A DNA stretch of 64,000 nucleotides from Lolium rigidum (lineage: Eukaryota; Streptophyta; Magnoliopsida; Poales; Poaceae): assembly GCF_022539505.1 (NCBI RefSeq), contig NC_061510.1, positions 101,572,292-101,636,291 on the forward strand, written 5' to 3'. The translations under genes were made by a program, and so were the position numbers. This document shows, piece after piece, positions 35,464-45,311 of this stretch. The number at the start of each line of letters is the position of its first letter. The first letter of the stretch is position 1. The notes under the pieces are model-generated. The model did no database searches, was not told the DNA's origin, and worked only from the letters and a program-made list of their open reading frames with translations.

Positions 35464-37701
35464 ATGGGGAAGGGTTGGACGTACCGCAAGGGGAAGAACG
35501 ACCACGGGGCCAGTGACTCGGGTTCCGGCAAGAAGGCGCGGCAGAAGCGGTACGTGATACGTCTCCGACGTATCGATAATTTCTTATGTTCCATGCCACA
35601 TTATTGATGATACCTACATGTTTTATGCATACTTTATGTCATATTTATGCATTTTCCGGCACTAACCTATTAACGAGATGCCGAAGAGCCAGTTGTTGTT
35701 TTCTGCCATTTTTGGTTTCAGAAATCCTAGTAAGGAAATATTCTCGGAATTGGACGAAATCAACGCCCAGGGGCCTATTTTGCCACGAAGCTTCCAGAAG
35801 ACCGAAGAGGAGACGAAGTGGGGCCACGGGGCGCCGCCATAGTAGGGCGGCGCGGCCCAAGGGGGGCCCGGGTGGCCCTAGTGTGTGGGGCCCCCGTGCG
35901 GCCCCCTAACCTGCCCTTCCGCCTACATATAGTATTCGTCGCGAAACCCCCAGTACCGAGAGCCACGATACGGAAAACCTTCCAGAGACGCCGCCGCCGC
36001 CAATCCCATCTCGGGGGATTCAGGAGATCGCCTCCGGCACCCTGCCGGAGAGGGGAATCATCTCCCAGAGGACTCTTCACCGCCATGGTCGCCTCCGGAG
36101 TGATGAGTGAGTAGTTCACCCCTGGACTATGGGTCCATAGCTGTAGCTAGATGGTCGTCTTCTCCTAATTATGCTTCATTGTCGGGTCTTGTGAGCTGCC
36201 TAACATGATCAAGATCATCTATCTGTAATGCTACATGTTGTGTTTGTTGGGATCCGATGGATAGAGAATACTATGTTATGTTGATTATCAATTTATACCT
36301 ATGTGTTGTTTATGATCTTGCATGCTCTCCGTTATTAGTAGAGGCTCTAGCCAAGTTTTTACTCTTAACTCCAAGAGAGAGTATTTATGCTCGATAGTGG
36401 GTTCATGCCTCCATTAAATCTGGGACGATGACGAAAAGTTCTAAGGTTGTGGATGTGCTGTTGCCACTAGGGATAAAACAATGATGCTATGTTCGAGGAT
36501 GTAGTTATTGATTATATTACGCACCATACTTAATGCAATTGTCTGTTGTTTTCAACTTAATACTGGAAGGGGTTCGGATGATAACCTGAAGGTGGACTTT
36601 TTAGGCTTAGATGCATGCTGGATAGCGGTCTATGTACTTTGTCGTAATGCCCAATTAAATATCACTATACTCATCATATCATGTATGTGCATGGTCATGT
36701 CCTCTCTATTTGTCGATTGCCCAATTGTAATTTGTTCACCCAACATGCTTATTCTTATCGGAGAGACTCCTCTAGTGAACTGTGGACCCCGGTCCATTCT
36801 TTTACATCGAATACAATCTACTGCAATACGTGTTCTACTGTTTTCTGCAAACATCATCATCCACACTATACATCTAATCCTTTGTTACAGCAAGCCGGTG
36901 AGATTGACAACCTCACTGTTTCGTTGGGGCAAAGTACTTTGGTTGTGTTGTGTAGGTTCCACGTTGGCGCCGGAATCCCTGGTGTTGCGCCGCACTACAT
37001 CTCGCCGCCATAAACCTTCGACGTGCTTCTTGGCTCCTACTGGTTCGATAAACCTTGGTTTCTTACTGAGGGAAACTTACTGTTGTACGCATCACACCTT
37101 CCTCTTGGGGTTCCCAACGGACGCGTGTTGAACGGAAAGACATACGTCAACTACGCGCACCAGTACGTCGGGAGGAGAAACGGTCGGTCCCATGGCCGGA
37201 TGCGGGCCTGCCAGGAGGGGGTTGGTACGCGTACCAGTCCCTCCCGTGCCCCGTGAGGGACGAGAGCGTGGCCAGGAGGTCCTGCGCCGCCGAGCCATCT
37301 TGCCGCCGGATCTGCGCGACGATTCGACATTCGCGATGACCTCCTACATGTGGATTTCGTTCGGGGTGCGGGAGTTCGACGCGCGACGCCGAGCGGGATA
37401 TCTCGGCGAAGTCGACTTCTTCACCCACGAGCTCGACGACGAGTACGATGAGGGTGAGTACGCCAACGAGGGCCTGTACGAGGACGAGTACGATGACGAG
37501 GTTGAGGACAGCGATGACGAGGACGACGACGTTTAGGTCCTCAGAGCCAATCGCAACGACGACGATGGCGGTGGCCCGGCCTGTGATCCAGAGATCCAGC
37601 CGCCGGTCATCAGCGAGGAGGAGACCATCGCCATCGCAATGGCCAACAGCGACCTCGACCAGCTCGTTATGTGGGCACGGCCTCGGCGTCAAGCTTCGTG
37701 A
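35464..37701 (+). pseudogene. Unknown acidic-tailed protein gene, split by a solo LTR
   Basis: I do not recognise a domain. The ATG at 35464 opens a basic N-terminus (GKGWTYRKGKNDHG, then GKKARQKRY) that runs into solo LTR S2 at 35555. Past the LTR the same frame resumes at 37147 (VNYAHQYVGRR), is lost to a frameshift between about 37200 and 37300, and continues in the frame with FDARRRAGYLGEVDFFTHE and a long Asp/Glu tail. A TAG at 37534-37536 interrupts that frame, after which it stays open to a TGA at 37699-37701. Excluding the LTR the gene would encode roughly 215 residues. GC content and lack of retroelement motifs suggest a host gene or a DNA-transposon accessory gene. Confidence 0.5.
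35555..37142 (+). mobile_element. Solo LTR S2 inside the pseudogene
   Basis: One LTR begins TGATACGTCTCCGACG, is collinear with the LTRs of E2 (46596-48192) over nearly its whole length, and ends near AAAGACA. TACG precedes it (35551-35554) and follows it (37143-37146), so a target duplication is likely, although the fifth base cannot be fixed. The last 20 bases differ from E2's LTR end. No interior is present. The frame of the interrupted gene is preserved across the junction if one TACG copy is discounted. Confidence 0.8.
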
Positions 37702-37738
37702 ATCCTGGCTAGCGCAGGGGACGCCGGCGACTCCTCCG

Positions 37739-38135
37739 TGATGAGGACATCCCTACTACACCATTACCTCCGTCACTGATAAATGAAGATGAACCTGCTG
37801 TGAAGCTCAAGTCCAATGAAGTTCGGATTGGACTAATTACAAGGGCTCGTGCGAAGCTACTTAAACAACAGGTGAACTTGTTTCTAAACGGTACTTTGAT
37901 TGATGAGAACTTTATACTACCTAAGTCCTATTACTTATGTATCATCAGGTATCAAGAGGAGACGAGCATCGCACGAGGAGGAGAGGAGCAGCTGGACATG
38001 AAGACGGACGTCAAGATGGACATGAAGCTGGACATGGAGCTGGACATGAAGATATCTCATGGACGCGCGAGGGAGGAGCGGGAGGCATGCGCGAAAGGAG
38101 AAGAAGACGTCCAGGCCGGTCCAGCACCCGGTTAG
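37739..38135 (+). pseudogene. C-terminal tail of a Gypsy polyprotein, upstream of the H LTR
   Basis: This is the carboxyl end of a polyprotein, starting abruptly at 37739 next to the pseudogene. Motifs are DEDIPTTPLPPSL, then GLITRARAKLLKQQ, typical of the end of plant Gypsy (Tekay/Reina-like chromovirus or related) polyproteins, and a short repeat of DMKTDVKMDMKLDMELDMK. The stop at 38133-38135 falls inside what I place as the LTR. Everything upstream (gag to integrase) is missing. It is not the end of H itself, which reads away from it. Confidence 0.65.
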
Positions 38136-38776
38136 ACCGGCCAGTCCGGTCCCTGGCCCGGTTGACCGGGCGCCAACCGGATGGGATGCATCGTACTGGG
38201 CTAAAACCGGAAAGTTGCGAAGTTTCCGGTTGCCGCCCGGTTGACCGGACGCCAGACCGGCCGATCCGGTCCCTGGCCCGGTTGACCGGACTCCAGACCG
38301 GATTCGTCCGAGTCTGTCTCGACCAGATCTATTCTGGGTCGGTTATTTTTGTATCTTTTCGACCAGGAGTCGTCTCGGACGCCTATATAAGTGCCCAGGA
38401 CGCCCCCCTAGCTGTTTTAGACCACGTTTAAGATAAACCCTAGTTCTTAGTTGTTTGCTCTAGCAAAACTATTGAATCCCTACACCATATTGCTTGATAT
38501 TGTGTAGATCTCGGTGGTCGCCGGATCGTTGTTCCATTGGGAATTAGACGGTTGCAACTTACCGCTTCGTGGTCGGCGGCTATGTGCGCAAGTGTGTGGA
38601 GTTGCGAATATCTAGCAGGGTTGAGAGCTGTTGCATTGGCGACAGGGACCAATCGAGAGATCTCGTTGCGTCATACAAGTTAGCATCCACTACATCGTCG
38701 TGTTTCTCCGCTGCCATCACCCCGTGATCATCATCACCTCCATTGCTTACTGAGAAGATCGGGCCACCCCATATCA
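38088..38776 (+). repeat. LTR of Gypsy element H
   Basis: The end is clear: ATATCA at 38771-38776, three bases before the PBS. The start is less sure; TGCGCGAAAGG at 38088 follows a purine-rich stretch (GAGGGAGGAGCGGGAGG) that would serve as PPT. The first half carries CCGGTT/ACCGG repeats, including two copies of GGTCCCTGGCCCGGTTGACC near 38147 and 38268. TATATAAG at about 38383 is a good TATA candidate. The LTR is flanked on the left by the 3' end of another copy's interior. Confidence 0.65.
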
Positions 38777-38779
38777 TCT

Positions 38780-38789
38780 TGGTATCAGA
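38780..38789 (+). promoter_or_regulatory. Primer-binding site of element H
   Basis: TGGTATCAGA lies three bases after the LTR end and matches the initiator tRNA-Met 3' end for 10 bases before diverging. Confidence 0.75.
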
Positions 38790-39730
38790 TTTCCAGTTTT
38801 CCTCGGTAAGCCATCCACAATCCACCCCATAGTTGAGTTGTGAGTGTTATCCTATCCAGAAAAAGCCATAAAAAGTTAGGGTTAGGGTTTGCCATAGCTT
38901 TAGATTGCACTAATTTCAAGTTTTAGTTGCTTTTCGTAATTGTTTTTGTGTATCTTTTCTTTCCATCTAGTCTTTTAGGGTTTGAGTTTACTCTATTATC
39001 TTTGTCGTCTAGTGTCAGTTTTTTTGTTACTCCGAGTCCACATAGCGTACAGTGTGCTTGTTCCCAACCATAGACACAGCCTTTCGATATAAAGTGACTA
39101 GGAACTTCCCCATAAGAGACTAGTTTTACCGCTCGACAGGCTGCTCGTTAGGTTATCGGTGCTTTGCATATTTCTGTTGGCCGTGTTATCAAGGAGTTGT
39201 GTCATATATCAAAAAAAAGAGGATAAAAATTGAAAAGAAGCAAAAAGAGCTACATAGCTGCGTGTGTTATACAAAAAGAAAAGTCCAAAAATAAAAAGTG
39301 ACGTGCTAGTTGAATCAAGTGAAGGTATAAGTTTACTTTACTGCACCCGTAGTTGAGCAATCTTGTGCCTGTCTCCTTGAGCTTTGCTAGCGTCTCTCTT
39401 GTGCATTGCAACCTTTTCCCACATATAGTTGCATTGCCCCATTATATCGCCTTGTGTGAGTATCATTGGTTGTCTACGGTCAGCGCTAGAGCTTGTTATT
39501 GGTGCAAATAGGTAGCCCACCTACAGCCCCATATATATCCTGCTTTGCCGTGTGATTTGTTCTTATACCCTTGATATTCGCTTCGCTACATCCGTTCACT
39601 AGTTATTACTACAAGTGGTAAGCAACACTAATTTACTTTGGAACGGTAAGATCTCCTTTTCTTATCAGTTTTGAGTAAGTTGTGAGAGTACCACCATATA
39701 TTTTTGATTTAGTGCACTAATCTACTAACG
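38790..39730 (+). other. Untranslated leader of element H
   Basis: About 940 bases with no credible gene. An A-rich, purine-rich stretch lies at 39205-39300. The rest is ordinary AT-leaning sequence leading to the gag ATG. Confidence 0.6.
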
Positions 39731-41815
39731 ATGTCTGCTAGTGATCATAAAATTGTTAACCAGGAAAACAAGAGTGTTGCAGATATCATCACATGGAGGG
39801 AGTATGAGGCTCTTCATAATGAGATGCGACGTGAATTCCGCGCTCAGGACGAGGTGCTTAATGGGAATATTGACGAGATCTCCCAAAAGCTGGATGCTAC
39901 TCATGTGACCGTCACTACCATGCAAGATCAAATGACGGATGTACAACGCAGTCTTGCTGATTTGCGCTTAGCTGTTGAGAATTTGACCGCGCAACAACAA
40001 CAAGAAGATGACGATGATCCTGAGCTTCAAGATGACGCACACAATGCTCGTGATGCGCCACGTGGTAATCGTCCTCGCGGTTGGGTTCCACTTGGCCGCA
40101 ATGGTCGTGGACAAGATGAGGAAGATGGTTTGGGTAAGCCCAAGTTTACTATACCCAAGTTTGAAGGAGGAGCTGATGTTGAAGAATACCTCACTTGGGA
40201 GCTCAAGATTGAGAAGTTGTGGAGCTTACATCCACATTATACTGACGATCGGAAGATCAAGCTTGTTTCTTCCGAATTTGATGGCTATGCTTTGCGTTGG
40301 TGGGATGCTTTTGTTCGTAACCGCGAAGAGGATCGTGAGCAACCTATACGCACATGGCGTGCCATGAAGGAGGCGATGACTTCTCGCTTTGTGCCTACAA
40401 ATTACTTGCGAAATATATATGATAAGCTGACTCTATTGAGACAAGGTGTGAAGACTATGGATGAATACTACATGGAGATGGAGATGCTTATGCAGCGTGG
40501 CCGTGTCCGTGAGTCTCTCGAGATGACAATGCAGCGTTTCCTCAACGGTTTGAAGTATGATATCAAAGGCATTATTCGTCACTACAGCTACACCAATATG
40601 AATCAATTGTTACATCATGCAAGAGAAGCTGAATCACAGTTGGCTGACGAAGCAAAGATCAAAAGTCGAGCTACAGGAGCTGGGCGTTTCACACCCCGCG
40701 CGGCCCCATCTACGGCGCCGGCGCCTTCGACGCGCTCCGCACCTTACTCTACTACGCCTAGTAAGCCGGTCTCCAATGTGTCTAACACAAAGAAGTCCGA
40801 ATCTGCTGCAAGTACGAGTGGCTCTAATGTGTCTACTGCGCGTAACCGTGATATGGCTTGTCATACATGTGGTGGCAAGGGTCACTTCAAGAGAGATTGT
40901 CCTAACCGCAAAGTTATGATTATCAATGAGGACAATGAATACGAGACTGGAGATGATGTTGATCCTAATACTCCAGAAGATGATGACTATGACACTGATG
41001 GTGAAGATGCATATCCGTCTGATGCTCGCACCATTCTTGTGTCGCAGCGTGCTCTTAATGTGTTGCCTAGTGCATCTACTCAGCGCTGCAATTTGTTCCA
41101 AACAAAGGCTTTAGTTGGTCCTGACAAAGCTTGCAAGGTCATTGTTGATGGCGGGAGTTGCCACAATTTAGCAAGCAAGGAGTTGTGTACCAAGCTGAAG
41201 TTGAAGTATCTACCGCACCCGCATCCATACTATATTCAGTGGTTGAGCGACAATGGTGAGATGAAGGTAAACCACATGGTGTGTGTTGAGTTTGCTATTG
41301 GACCGTATAAGGATTGCATTGATTTTGATGTCGTTCCTATGACGGTGTGTCACCTACTATTGGGTCGGCCTTGGCTCTATGACCGTTCTGTGCAACACAA
41401 TGGCCGTGCCAATACATATCACTTGGAGTTCAAGGGCAAGAAAATTAATTTGCAACCTATGACACCACATCAAATTTTCAATGAGTCTCGTCAGAAAGTT
41501 GAAGTCAATTTGGAGGATGCTTCTTTAGATAGGCGAGAGAATTGTAATGTTGTGAGTGATATAACGAAAAGTGAGAGAGTGAATTCCTTAGTCTCATTAG
41601 CCACAAAAGAAGACATGAGAGAATTTAGTGAGGATCCTACAGCCATGCCTCTCGTGCTCTTGTACATGGGTATGGTTTTGGTTTCTAACGACATGACCCT
41701 TCCTCTTGGTGTTTCCAATGTTTTGCAGGAATTTGGCGACGTGTTTCCGGCTGAGGTACCCACAGGACTTCCACCATTGCGAGGTATTGAGCATCAAATC
41801 GACTTGATTCCCTGA
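39731..41815 (+). CDS. Gag-protease of Gypsy element H
   Basis: An open frame of 694 codons from an ATG at 39731. Residues 1-90 are a probable coiled coil (heptad-rich, SQKLDATHVTVTTMQDQ region), followed by an acidic linker. The retrotransposon Gag domain spans about 130-310 (PKFEGGADVEEYL, ALRWWDAF, YYMEMEMLM). A CCHC zinc knuckle is C377-x2-C380-x4-H385-x4-C390. The retropepsin active site is VDGGSCHNLAS with Asp473, and LLGRPWLYD follows. The frame stops at TGA 41813-41815 exactly where the polyprotein should run on into the reverse transcriptase, which is open in another frame, so a one-base break near 41813 separates them. Some related elements are one continuous frame; here it could be mutation or sequence error. 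Confidence 0.88.
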   Translation: MSASDHKIVNQENKSVADIITWREYEALHNEMRREFRAQDEVLNGNIDEISQKLDATHVTVTTMQDQMTDVQRSLADLRLAVENLTAQQQQEDDDDPELQDDAHNARDAPRGNRPRGWVPLGRNGRGQDEEDGLGKPKFTIPKFEGGADVEEYLTWELKIEKLWSLHPHYTDDRKIKLVSSEFDGYALRWWDAFVRNREEDREQPIRTWRAMKEAMTSRFVPTNYLRNIYDKLTLLRQGVKTMDEYYMEMEMLMQRGRVRESLEMTMQRFLNGLKYDIKGIIRHYSYTNMNQLLHHAREAESQLADEAKIKSRATGAGRFTPRAAPSTAPAPSTRSAPYSTTPSKPVSNVSNTKKSESAASTSGSNVSTARNRDMACHTCGGKGHFKRDCPNRKVMIINEDNEYETGDDVDPNTPEDDDYDTDGEDAYPSDARTILVSQRALNVLPSASTQRCNLFQTKALVGPDKACKVIVDGGSCHNLASKELCTKLKLKYLPHPHPYYIQWLSDNGEMKVNHMVCVEFAIGPYKDCIDFDVVPMTVCHLLLGRPWLYDRSVQHNGRANTYHLEFKGKKINLQPMTPHQIFNESRQKVEVNLEDASLDRRENCNVVSDITKSERVNSLVSLATKEDMREFSEDPTAMPLVLLYMGMVLVSNDMTLPLGVSNVLQEFGDVFPAEVPTGLPPLRGIEHQIDLIP

Positions 41816-43935
41816 GCTTCGCTACCCAATCGGGCACCATATAGAACGAACCCCGAAGAGACGAAGGAGATACAGAAGCAAGTACAAGCGCTACTCGACA
41901 AAGGTTATATCCGCATAAGCCTTAGTCCTTGTGTTGTTCCTGTTATTCTTGTTCCTAAGAAAGATGGTACATGGCGTATGTGCGTAGATTGTAGAGCTAT
42001 AAACAATATCACTATTCGATATCGTCACCCTATTCCCCGTTTAGAGGATATGCTAGATGAATTGAGTGGTGCTGTTGTTTTCTCTAAAATTGATTTGCGT
42101 AGTGGTTATCATCAAATTAGGATGAAAGAAGGGGATGAGTGGAAAACCGCCTTTAAAACAAAATTTGGTTTATATGAGTGGTTAGTAATGCCTTTTGGTT
42201 TGACTAATGCACCTAGTACTTTCATGAGACTGATGAACCATGTTTTGCGTGATTTTATTGGCAAGTTTGTGGTTGCGTATTTTGATGACATATTAATTTA
42301 CAGCCGCAATGAATCTAATCATATTATACATATTCGACATGTTTTGCAAGTGTTGCGTGATAGTAAACTCTATGGTAATCTTGAGAAGTGCACATTTTGC
42401 AAAGATAAGGTCATATTTCCGGGTTATGTTGTCTCTAAGCATGGAGTAGAAGTAGATGTGTCTAAAATTGAAGCTATTCAAAATTGGCCTACTCCCATGA
42501 ATGTGAGTCAAGTAAGAAGTTTTCATGGTCTAGCTGGGTTTTATCGCCGTTTTGTGCCCAATTTTTCTACTATTGCTGCACCTTTGAATGAATTGACTAA
42601 AAAGGGTGATGCATTTGAGTGGGGCGTTGCCCAAGATCATGCTTTTGATGAACTGAAACGATTGTTAACTTCTGCACCATTGCTTGCACTTCCTGATTTC
42701 AATAAACAATTTGAGATTGAATGTGATGCTAGTGGTATTGGAATTGGTGGTGTATTGATGCAAGAGGGTCGCCCCATTGCATATTTTTCTGAGAAACTTT
42801 CTGGTGCTAAGTTGAACTATCCAATATATGATAAAGAATTGTATGCTTTAATTAGAGTTCTTGAGGTTTGGCAACATTACTTGTGGCCAAAAGAATTTAT
42901 CATACATTCTGATCATGAAGCTTTGAAATATCTGAAAGCCCAATCTACTTTGCATAGGCGTCTTGCTAAGTGGGTTGAGTTCACTGAGGCTTTTCCATAC
43001 ATTATTAAGCATAAAAAGGGAAAAGATAACATTGTTGCTGATGCTCTATCTAGGAAGAATATGCTATTAACTCAACTTGATGTTAAAATTCCTGGATTAG
43101 AAGTGCTATGTGATTTGTATGCTACGGATCATGATTTTTCTGAACCATATCGCTTATGTGCTCTTAGTAAAGCATGGGAAAAATATCACATACATGATGG
43201 GTTCTTGTTTCGAGCTAACAAACTATGTGTTCCAGAATCGTCTGTGCGTTTGCTCTTATTGCAGGAATCACATGCTGGAGATTTGATGAGTCACTTTGGG
43301 CGTGAGAAGACGCTACTCATGCTCGCTGATCACTTTTATTGGCCAAAGATGAGGCGGGATGTGGACATGTATGTGAAGAGGTGCATTACTTGCAACAAGT
43401 CCAAGTCCAAGTTGAAGCCTCACGGTTTGTATACTCCATTACCGGCACCTACTACACCTTGGGAAGATATTAGTATGGATTTTGTGTTGGGTTTGCCGCG
43501 TACTAAAAGAGGCCATGATTCTATATTTGTGGTAGTGGACAGATTTTCTAAAATGTCATACTTTATTGCCTGCCACAAAAGCGACGATGCATCGCATATT
43601 GCTAAACTGTTTTTTAGGGAGATTGTTCGACTCTATGGAGTCCCGAAGACTATTGTTTCTGATCGTGATGTGAATTTCATGAGCTACTTCTGGAAGACAC
43701 TTTGGGGAAAGCTAGGGACAAAGCTACTGTTCAGTACTACTTGTCATCCCCAAACTGATGGACAAACTGAGGTGGTGAATCGAACCTTGTCACAACTGTT
43801 GAGATCCATGATCAAGAAGAACCTGAAGGAGTGGGAAGAGTGTTTGCCGCATGTCGAGTTTGCTTACAACAGGGCGGTACATTCTACCACGGAGCTCTGT
43901 CCTTTTGAGGTGGTGTATGGTTTTAAACCCATTAC
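41816..43935 (+). pseudogene. Pol (RT, RNase H, integrase) of Gypsy element H, cut by G
   Basis: The frame is open from just after the gag-pro stop to the Copia insertion. The first ATG inside it (41978) is internal to RT, so translation must come from the upstream frame. RT motifs include [16 protein letters not shown] and the catalytic YFDD at 42278-42289. RNase H follows ([27 protein letters not shown]). Integrase has the zinc-binding [10 protein letters not shown]...CITCNKSK and all three catalytic acids in [17 protein letters not shown] and [11 protein letters not shown]. The sequence ends in [12 protein letters not shown] and VVYGFKPI, where element G enters at 43936. The rest of H (chromodomain or tail, 3' LTR) is outside the window. 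Confidence 0.88.
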
Positions 43936-45262
43936 TGAAAGAACATTTCCCGCCCTTTTGGGTTTTGTGTGTTTGACGTCAACACTATGTATATTTTTAT
44001 GTGTGTTGATGTAGACAGGTACAAGCCATCAAAAATTATGTTGGATCGGTGTATTGGTTTAGCTGTTCTGAAGTTCTGCAGGTTTTCTGTATCTGGCGGA
44101 AGTTCCGGCCTAATCTGGCGGAAGTTCCGGCCTGACTTTTTCAGCAGAAGCTTCTCAGCGCCGTCTGTGCTCAGGTTTTCTCTTCAGGACCGGAAGTTCC
44201 GGTGGAGTTGGCCGGAAGTTCCGGTCAGCGGAACTTCCGCCCAACTTCCGGGCAAGTTCCGGAATTCCGAGTTTGTGGCTCAGTATAGTCCAGTAAGGTT
44301 TTCGCAAGTTTCCGGAACTTGGCCGGAACTTCCGGCCACCGGAAGTTCCGCCCAAGTTCCGCCCCTTCTTTTGCTTTGCAGGTATTTTATCCGAGGCGGA
44401 AGTTCCGGCCCGAATGGCCGGTACTTCCGGTGGAAGCCGGAACTTCCGGCCATCCTGGCCGGAACTTCCGGTGTAAGTGAAATTCGTCCCCAACGGTCAG
44501 ATCTGAAAGCTCCACCCATATAAATAGCTTTCTTCTCCAAAGGGATAAGCTGCTCAATCGTTGCAAGAAAAATCTGCCAAGCTTCACCACCATTAGAGCC
44601 ACCTCAAGAACACAAGATTTGCAAGATCTCCTTCCTCCCCCAACCAAAGCTCTTGATCTTTGGGGATTCAAAGGAGAAGACACCGATCTACATCCTCACC
44701 GAAGCGTTCTTCAGTTCCCCCTCTCTTGTTTGAGGGATCTCATGCTAGTGTTCCTATTTGGTTCCCTAGTAGATTTTTGTTGATGTATTGTTGTTGATTG
44801 TTGTGTTGTAACAGATTTGGGAGCCTCCAATTTGGTTGTGGATGTGTGCCCCAAGAACCTTGTAAAGGCCCGGTTTCCGCCTCGAGGAAATCCCTTAGTG
44901 GAAGTGGGCTAGGCCTTCGTGGCGTTGCTCACCGGAGATCTGAGTGAAGCCTTCGTGGCTGTTGGTTTGGCTTTCGTAGCAACCACACTCCTCCAAACAT
45001 AGACGTACCTTCTTGCAAAGGAAGGGAACTACGGGAATCATCTCCATGTCATCGCGTGCTCCACTCTCGGTTACCTCTATCCTATTCTATCTCTATATTG
45101 CTTAGCTATATCTTGCTTAGTTGTTAGCCTTGTCATATAGGTAAATTCACTTAGTTGCATATCTAGAGAATTTACCTTTTGTGTCAAGCCTAAATTGAAA
45201 AAGAACTAAAAATTGGTTAGCACCTATTCACCCCCCTCTAGGTGCGGCATACGATCCTTTCA
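43936..45262 (+). repeat. 5' LTR of Copia element G
   Basis: It begins TGAAAGAACATTTCCCG and ends GATCCTTTCA, a TGAAAG/CTTTCA terminal inverted repeat. The U3 part (44090-44480) is packed with GGAAGTTCC or GGAACTTCC cores in CCGG context. A TATA-like CATATAAATAG is at about 44516-44526, immediately after the repeat cluster, and the remainder is leader. Confidence 0.9.
44095..44482 (+). repeat. Cluster of CCGGAACTTCCGG-type dyad repeats in U3
   Basis: A dozen or more near-palindromic copies built on GGAA(G/C)TTCC flanked by CCGG or GGCC lie in about 390 bases directly upstream of the putative TATA box. Spacing is irregular and both orientations occur. They may be repeated activator sites, or simply an expanded short repeat. 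Confidence 0.75.
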
Positions 45263-45264
45263 AT

Positions 45265-45276
45265 TGGTATCAGAGC
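45265..45276 (+). promoter_or_regulatory. Primer-binding site, initiator tRNA-Met type (element G)
   Basis: TGGTATCAGAGC lies two bases after the LTR end and is a perfect 12-base match to the standard plant PBS. Confidence 0.92.
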
Positions 45277-45311
45277 CTCGGCTCTTATTTCGGGCTTAAC
45301 CGCCTAAGAGT

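Noticed and set aside
44095..44482. GGAAGTTCC repeats as heat-shock elements
   Set aside because: A heat-shock element needs GAA and TTC separated by two bases; here the core has one base between them.
44095..44482. Repeat array as a CRISPR
   Set aside because: The units are short, overlapping, irregular palindromes with no constant spacer length, in a eukaryotic LTR.
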